Positions 47,868 through 51,824 of a stretch of 51,824 nucleotides of DNA are shown here, in pieces. The notes beneath the pieces are model-generated. The model saw only the letters and a list, made by a program, of their open reading frames with translations, made no database searches and was not told the DNA's origin. Numbering within the stretch: the first letter of the stretch is position 1; the number at the start of each line of letters is the position of its first letter. Position numbers and translations under genes: made by a program. This DNA is from JAWWPY01 sp964412845 (GTDB lineage: Bacteria > Actinomycetota > Actinomycetes > Streptosporangiales > Streptosporangiaceae), in the NCBI GenBank assembly GCA_964412845.1, contig CAYPQM010000019.1:1-51824 (forward strand), read 5' to 3'.

Positions 47868-48530
47868 ATGAGCGAGCAATTCCCGAATCCGGGCAATTCG
47901 TCATTCTTTGGCCGGGCAAGAAACAGATACAACAGTTGGGATCGTTGGGCGCAGATTGCTACTATTGCGAGTCCCGTGGTCGCGTTGATCGCCGCTGTTG
48001 CGCCGATCGAGCTGAGTCATAGTGGTTCCGGAGCTAGTTCCGGTACGGGCCAGGCCGCACGCGGGGACCATATCTCGCTTCCCTCGTCGACTCCGGCCGC
48101 CGCGATCCCCGGTAGCACGCCCCTGACCGACTCACCCCCGGCGGCGGCGACCGCCGGGCCAGGCGGCATACCAGCCGCCGACCTCGGTACCTGGGGTGGC
48201 CAGGTCGCGCAGGTCAATGGCATTAATGATCGTTTCTTCCTGAATCTGAACGAGCCTGGCACGCCGGGGAGCCCCGACGCCGTCGGCACGTTCAACAACC
48301 AGACCGGCGACTGCCAGGGGAACGTCTTCCTGGACGGCGTCAGCGGGGGAACGCTCGTTGACCTGCGCCTGGAAACGACTCAGGACCCGGGCAACGACTG
48401 CACGACGTCGGTCGAGGCTGACGTCGAGCTGGCCCCAGGTGGGTCAGCCCTCGACTACGAAGTCATCACTGCGGGCACCGCGCAAGGCTCGCTGCAAAGC
48501 CCGCTGGCCGAAGGCTCATTGTTCCACTGA
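47868..48530 (+). CDS. Twin protein 1: membrane-anchored, extracytoplasmic beta-rich domain
   Basis: 220 residues from ATG 47868. A short cytosolic N-terminus (FGRARNRYNSWDRWAQ) precedes one membrane helix (about 28-46), a Ser/Pro/Ala-rich linker, and a C-terminal domain starting GIPAADLGTWGGQV with paired cysteines (TGDCQGNV, GNDCTTSV). The domain pattern (G-W-G-Q, C-x-G, glycine-rich turns, closing hydrophobic strand) resembles the small exported domain on some actinobacterial Ser/Thr kinases, but the resemblance is weak. It is paralogous to the next gene. No known function. Confidence 0.75.
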   Translation: MSEQFPNPGNSSFFGRARNRYNSWDRWAQIATIASPVVALIAAVAPIELSHSGSGASSGTGQAARGDHISLPSSTPAAAIPGSTPLTDSPPAAATAGPGGIPAADLGTWGGQVAQVNGINDRFFLNLNEPGTPGSPDAVGTFNNQTGDCQGNVFLDGVSGGTLVDLRLETTQDPGNDCTTSVEADVELAPGGSALDYEVITAGTAQGSLQSPLAEGSLFH

Positions 48531-48639
48531 GGTGCGCGGGGACAGGCTAGGGCATCTCCTCCTTTCGGCCTGCCTGAAAGCCCGGTGAAAGACTCTCGTG
48601 TTTAAGGTAGCGACAGTAGCTCACTTGAAAGGAGTGATA

Positions 48640-49401
48640 ATGAGAGGCAAACATTCGCGTTCGAGGAATTCGTCAGTATTCGTCCGCGCTAAAAACAGAT
48701 ACGACGGATGGAGTCGCTGGGCGCAGATCACCGCTGTCGCCGGTCCCGTCGCGGTGCTGGGGATGTCGGCCGGCGGCGCGTTCTCAATCGTGCTGAACGG
48801 CGGCTCCGATTCCGCCCGCGCCTCATCAGTGGAACATTTCTCACTGCCGTCGGGAACATCCAGCCTCTCGTCCCTGGCCGCCAGCAGCGCGGGCCGGGGC
48901 GGACTTCCCTCCGCGGCCCCCGGCCCCTCGTCTCCGGCAGCAAGCGCTGCTGGCCAGCACGTTCTCCCCTCCGCACCGTCCAGCCCTTCGTCCGCGGCCG
49001 CGAGCAGTGCCTCTCCGGTAGCAAGCAGCGCCGAACCAAGCGGCATACCCTCGGCTGACCTGGGCACGTGGGGTGGCCAGATCACCCTGGTCGCGGGCAT
49101 CACCGATCACTTTTCGTTGAGCCTGAGCACGCCCGGCTCGCCGGGGAGTTCCGTAGGCGCGTTCACCAACCAGACCGGCCATTGCTACGGAAACGTCCTG
49201 CTGGGCGGCGTGAGCGGGGGAAGGGTCGTCGACCTGCGCCTGGTCACGACCGAGGACCCGGACCATGGCTGCCCGGCTTCGATGGAAGCTGACGTCCAAC
49301 TCGCCCAGGGCGGCGCGGCCCTCGATTATGAGGTCGTTGCCGTGGACACCGTGCACAGCGCGCCGCAAAACCCACTAGCCGAAGGCTCGTTGTTCCGTTG
49401 A
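48640..49401 (+). CDS. Twin protein 2: paralogue with longer Ser/Ala/Pro linker
   Basis: 253 residues from ATG 48640 (AAAGGAG before). It repeats the plan of twin 1: VFVRAKNRYDGWSRWAQI, one helix, linker, then GIPSADLGTWGGQI with TGHCYGNV and HGCPASM cysteines and ending NPLAEGSLF, as twin 1 ends SPLAEGSLF. The linker is longer, with diverged Ser/Ala/Pro units (SLSSLAASSAG and similar), suggesting expansion after duplication. Probably cell-surface. The asparagine synthetase follows 39 bases later. Confidence 0.75.
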   Translation: MRGKHSRSRNSSVFVRAKNRYDGWSRWAQITAVAGPVAVLGMSAGGAFSIVLNGGSDSARASSVEHFSLPSGTSSLSSLAASSAGRGGLPSAAPGPSSPAASAAGQHVLPSAPSSPSSAAASSASPVASSAEPSGIPSADLGTWGGQITLVAGITDHFSLSLSTPGSPGSSVGAFTNQTGHCYGNVLLGGVSGGRVVDLRLVTTEDPDHGCPASMEADVQLAQGGAALDYEVVAVDTVHSAPQNPLAEGSLFR

Positions 49402-49440
49402 CGGGCGCCCTGTGAGTCAACCCCGCGATGGGTCTTTACG

Positions 49441-51252
49441 ATGTGTGGCATTGCTGGCGCTTTCGATGTGGTGGCAGGCCGCGCAGCAGTGCAGGTCAGC
49501 ATGCTCAACGATTTGCAGGGGCATCGTGGCCCCGACCACAGCGTTGTGGCGAGAGTCGGTGAATTCACCATTGGGAACACGCGGCTCGGTATTCGGGATC
49601 CCGGTCCGGCCGGAAACCAGCCATTCGTGTCAGCTGACGGGCGCTATCATTGCGTGTTTAACGGTGAGATATACAACTACCGCCGTCTCATAGAACGCTA
49701 CCAGCTGCCGGTGCATACCGCGTGCGACGGCGAGGTTATCCCCGAGTTGTGGGCGAAGTTCGGGGTGGCTTCGCTGGCCGAGTTGCGCGGGATGTTCGCT
49801 ATTGCCTTGGTTGACTCTCGTGAGGAGTGTCTCTACCTGGCCCGTGATTCCTTCGGGATCAAGCCCCTCCACTGGAGGATGCTACCGGGTGGACGGCTCG
49901 TTTTCGCCTCTGAGATACGGCCCCTTGTGCGCATTGCCGCTGGCGTGCGGATCGATGGTGAAGCAATCGCGCAATATCTCAGCTTCGGAGCCGTGGCGGC
50001 AGACCGGGCTCCGTTCCTGGAGATAACTGCTCTTCCGCCCAATACCGTCGCCACCATCGTCAGGGGCGCCCGGGTAACCGTACGGCCGATCTTGCCTGAC
50101 GGGCCGCTCCGGGTCACCAGGCCGTCGGCGGACCTCGGAGCAGCGCTGGCGGATTCCATAGAACTGCATCTGGGTGCCGACGTGCCCACGGCGCTCCTAT
50201 TGTCCGCCGGCGTTGATTCGGCGGCAATCGGCGCTGTGGGGAGCCGCCTCGGTCGCAGTCTCCACTGCGTCACGGTGGCCGCCCAAGGTAATGCCGATGA
50301 GAGCGTCGGGGCTGCAGAGACTGCCCGTCATTATGGGCATGGCTTCCAGCGGATACCCGTCGCGCTTGAGAACAGCGACGTGGCGAGGTTCTTCGGGGCG
50401 ATGCAGCGCCCGAGCATCGACGGCCTCAATACCTACCTTGTCTGCAAGGCTGTGCACGAAGCTGGCTTCAAGGTGGCGTTGTCAGGCCTTGGCGGAGACG
50501 AGGCGGTGGGTGGTTACGCTCACTTTCGCATGCTGAGATACCTGTCCGCCCTTCGAGCCACGGATAAGATACCTGATGCTGTGACCCGTGCGGCCGCGCG
50601 TGTTGCTGCCCGAATGGGCCTGGCCAGCGAGACAAAGGCGAGGAGACTGCTGGGTAGAGGGGGCCCACGCGACGGATGGGGGCTCTCCCTCCTCCAACGG
50701 GAGGTACTGCCAGCGCCGTTGGTGAGCGATCTCACCGGTATCGCCCGCCCTGGGACGGTGGATTTTTTCGCGTTGCGAGCGGTGTCCTCCCCGAGATCAT
50801 TCGGCGCGATGATGGCGGCCGAAGTCGCCGTCTACCTCCAGTCCACATTGCTTCCAGATGCCGATGCCTTCTCCATGGCTTCGTCAGTTGAGTTGCGTGT
50901 GCCCTTCGTGGACAGCCGCGTGTTCACGGCAGCGCTGGGCCTTGCGGCCGGCCGGAGCGTGGCGCCAGGCAAGGCGGCGATTGGGATAGCACTTGATGAT
51001 CCGTATCTCAGTCGGCTCACGACCCGCCCCAAACTTGGCTTCAGCGTTCCTATGCGACATTGGATGACAGGCCCCTTGGCACCGGTGCTCGAGGCGGCTG
51101 AGGAGCCAGATGCGGCTGTGTGGTCGGTCGTGGACCGTACGGTGGCCGAGCGCGCGGGGTTGGTACCTTTGCGGCCTTGCGAACGCTGGGCCGAAACGTG
51201 GGCGCTGGCTGCGCTGAATGCCTGGCTCGGCTCGGCACAGGTGGGTCAGTAG
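49441..51252 (+). CDS. asnB: Asparagine synthetase (glutamine-hydrolysing) type protein
   Basis: 603 residues, full length. Class II glutaminase with catalytic Cys2 (MCGIAG), RGPD, FNGEIYNY and DGEVI; synthetase domain with the PP-loop LLLSAGVDSAAIG (SAG instead of the usual SGG), LSGLGGDEAVGGY and KLGFSVPMRHW. It could make asparagine or amidate a specialised substrate such as a peptide or surface sugar. The ribosome site is weak. Codons are less GC-biased than the flanking kdp and HAD genes. Link with the twin surface proteins is by position only. Confidence 0.92.
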   Translation: MCGIAGAFDVVAGRAAVQVSMLNDLQGHRGPDHSVVARVGEFTIGNTRLGIRDPGPAGNQPFVSADGRYHCVFNGEIYNYRRLIERYQLPVHTACDGEVIPELWAKFGVASLAELRGMFAIALVDSREECLYLARDSFGIKPLHWRMLPGGRLVFASEIRPLVRIAAGVRIDGEAIAQYLSFGAVAADRAPFLEITALPPNTVATIVRGARVTVRPILPDGPLRVTRPSADLGAALADSIELHLGADVPTALLLSAGVDSAAIGAVGSRLGRSLHCVTVAAQGNADESVGAAETARHYGHGFQRIPVALENSDVARFFGAMQRPSIDGLNTYLVCKAVHEAGFKVALSGLGGDEAVGGYAHFRMLRYLSALRATDKIPDAVTRAAARVAARMGLASETKARRLLGRGGPRDGWGLSLLQREVLPAPLVSDLTGIARPGTVDFFALRAVSSPRSFGAMMAAEVAVYLQSTLLPDADAFSMASSVELRVPFVDSRVFTAALGLAAGRSVAPGKAAIGIALDDPYLSRLTTRPKLGFSVPMRHWMTGPLAPVLEAAEEPDAAVWSVVDRTVAERAGLVPLRPCERWAETWALAALNAWLGSAQVGQ

Positions 51253-51280
51253 CCGACTTCACCCGACGCGCCGCAGGCGT

Positions 51281-51824
51281 CTAGTCCGCGAGGCTCCTGC
51301 CGGGCGCAAGTAGGTCGCGGACGCCGAGTTCGTCGGCGCGGGCCAGCATGTCGGCGGGGTCGGCGTAGACGCGGTAGGCGCCGGCCCGTTCGAGTTCCTC
51401 GCGGCCGTATCCGCCCGACATGAGGCCGATGCCAATCGATCCGGCCCGTCGGGCGGCAAGCAGGTCCCAGACGCTGTCTCCGACCACATACGCATGCTTG
51501 GGATCAACGTCCAGCAACGCGGCGGCGGCCAAGAACAGGTCCGGGTCGGGCTTCGCGTGCCGCACCATGTCACGGGTGATCATCGGGGCGTCCTCGGCCA
51601 GGCCCAGCATGCCCAGGGCGTGGCCCGCCGTGGCCCGGTAACCACTGGTCGCGATCGCCCACTGCACGCCGCGGTCGGTGAGGGCGGCCAGCAGTTCGGC
51701 GGCCCCGGGCAGTGGGCGGACGGAGTCGGCCTGGGCGAGGTACTCCTCCTGATGAGCTTTCTGCAGCATGGCGATGTCGGCCTCGGACAGGGTCAGGCCG
51801 GTCTCCCGGAGCAGGGCCGACACG
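51281..51824 (-). CDS. HAD-superfamily phosphatase (partial, start beyond window)
   Basis: At least 181 residues of a HAD hydrolase: motif II IATSGY, motif III RHAKPDPDLFLAAA, motif IV YVVGDSVWDLLAARRAG. The N-terminal DxDGT nucleophile motif is missing, so the gene continues past the window edge; the GTG at 51823 is internal. Likely a phosphoglycolate-phosphatase-like sugar phosphatase. It returns to the high-GC codon style of the main genome. Confidence 0.9.
   Translation of the reverse strand, partial: VSALLRETGLTLSEADIAMLQKAHQEEYLAQADSVRPLPGAAELLAALTDRGVQWAIATSGYRATAGHALGMLGLAEDAPMITRDMVRHAKPDPDLFLAAAALLDVDPKHAYVVGDSVWDLLAARRAGSIGIGLMSGGYGREELERAGAYRVYADPADMLARADELGVRDLLAPGRSLAD

Overview
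The window is very GC-rich, with short intergenic gaps, GTG and TTG starts, a mycothiol-type DinB/MDMPI protein, a DUF3054 protein and a UbiB/ThiF gene neighbourhood. This points to a filamentous-type actinomycete (Actinomycetota); I cannot place it below that level. Coding density is high: no gene-free stretch exceeds about 300 bases (largest are 47596-47867, 19208-19453 and 30051-30292). There are no rRNA or tRNA genes, CRISPR arrays, phage genes or transposases that I can see. One 100-N assembly gap (29622-29721) interrupts a repeat-rich gene.

Layout. 1-3.8 kb: tail of an unknown gene, an ABC1/UbiB kinase-like protein, an SDR oxidoreductase with a clear promoter/operator, and a ThiF/TOMM-type leader-binding protein. 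3.8-8.7 kb: a class III aminotransferase followed by a polyamine-type ABC importer (lipoprotein binding protein and two permeases, no ATPase), preceded by palindromic and repeated operator-like sites. 8.7-10.7 kb: VOC-ArsR-(small ORF)-AHSA1-YCII operon behind ArsR-like operators. 10.8-18.2 kb: DUF3054, phospholipase C-like phosphoesterase, degenerate PfkB kinase, CaCA exchanger, lipoprotein, acyl-CoA synthetase and MDMPI protein. 18.2-30 kb: LysR, a Phd/RelE toxin-antitoxin pair, agmatinase, a DrrAB-like exporter with a divergent TetR and three evenly spaced operators, a LysR/NAD(P)-epimerase pair, an MMPL transporter and a zinc-ribbon repeat protein. 30-37.6 kb: NarL-type two-component system, Lrp regulator, small membrane protein, KimA-like APC potassium transporter, and an XRE/NB-ARC/TPR regulator. 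37.8-47.6 kb: a kdp potassium locus, all on the minus strand: a 29-residue membrane ORF, kdpF, kdpA, kdpB, kdpC, response regulator A, kdpD, response regulator B, and an APH-family kinase. 47.8-51.3 kb: twin anchored paralogues and an asparagine synthetase with less GC-biased codons. The window ends in a partial HAD phosphatase.

How it works together. Potassium is the clearest theme: Kdp, its sensor KdpD, two KdpE-like regulators and a KimA-like importer lie within 15 kb. Nitrogen/polyamine use is a second theme (importer, aminotransferase, agmatinase). Most remaining units are small regulator-plus-target cassettes whose operators can be read directly. Several genes appear to be transcribed without a leader (TANNNT, six or seven bases, then the start codon).

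Less ordinary points: the extra kdp micro-ORF, the response regulator with an Ala-rich insert inside its DNA-binding domain, exact tandem duplications in several genes and leaders, the WPSQDTPTG-repeat zinc-ribbon protein whose assembly gap can be predicted, and the twin-protein/asparagine synthetase block.
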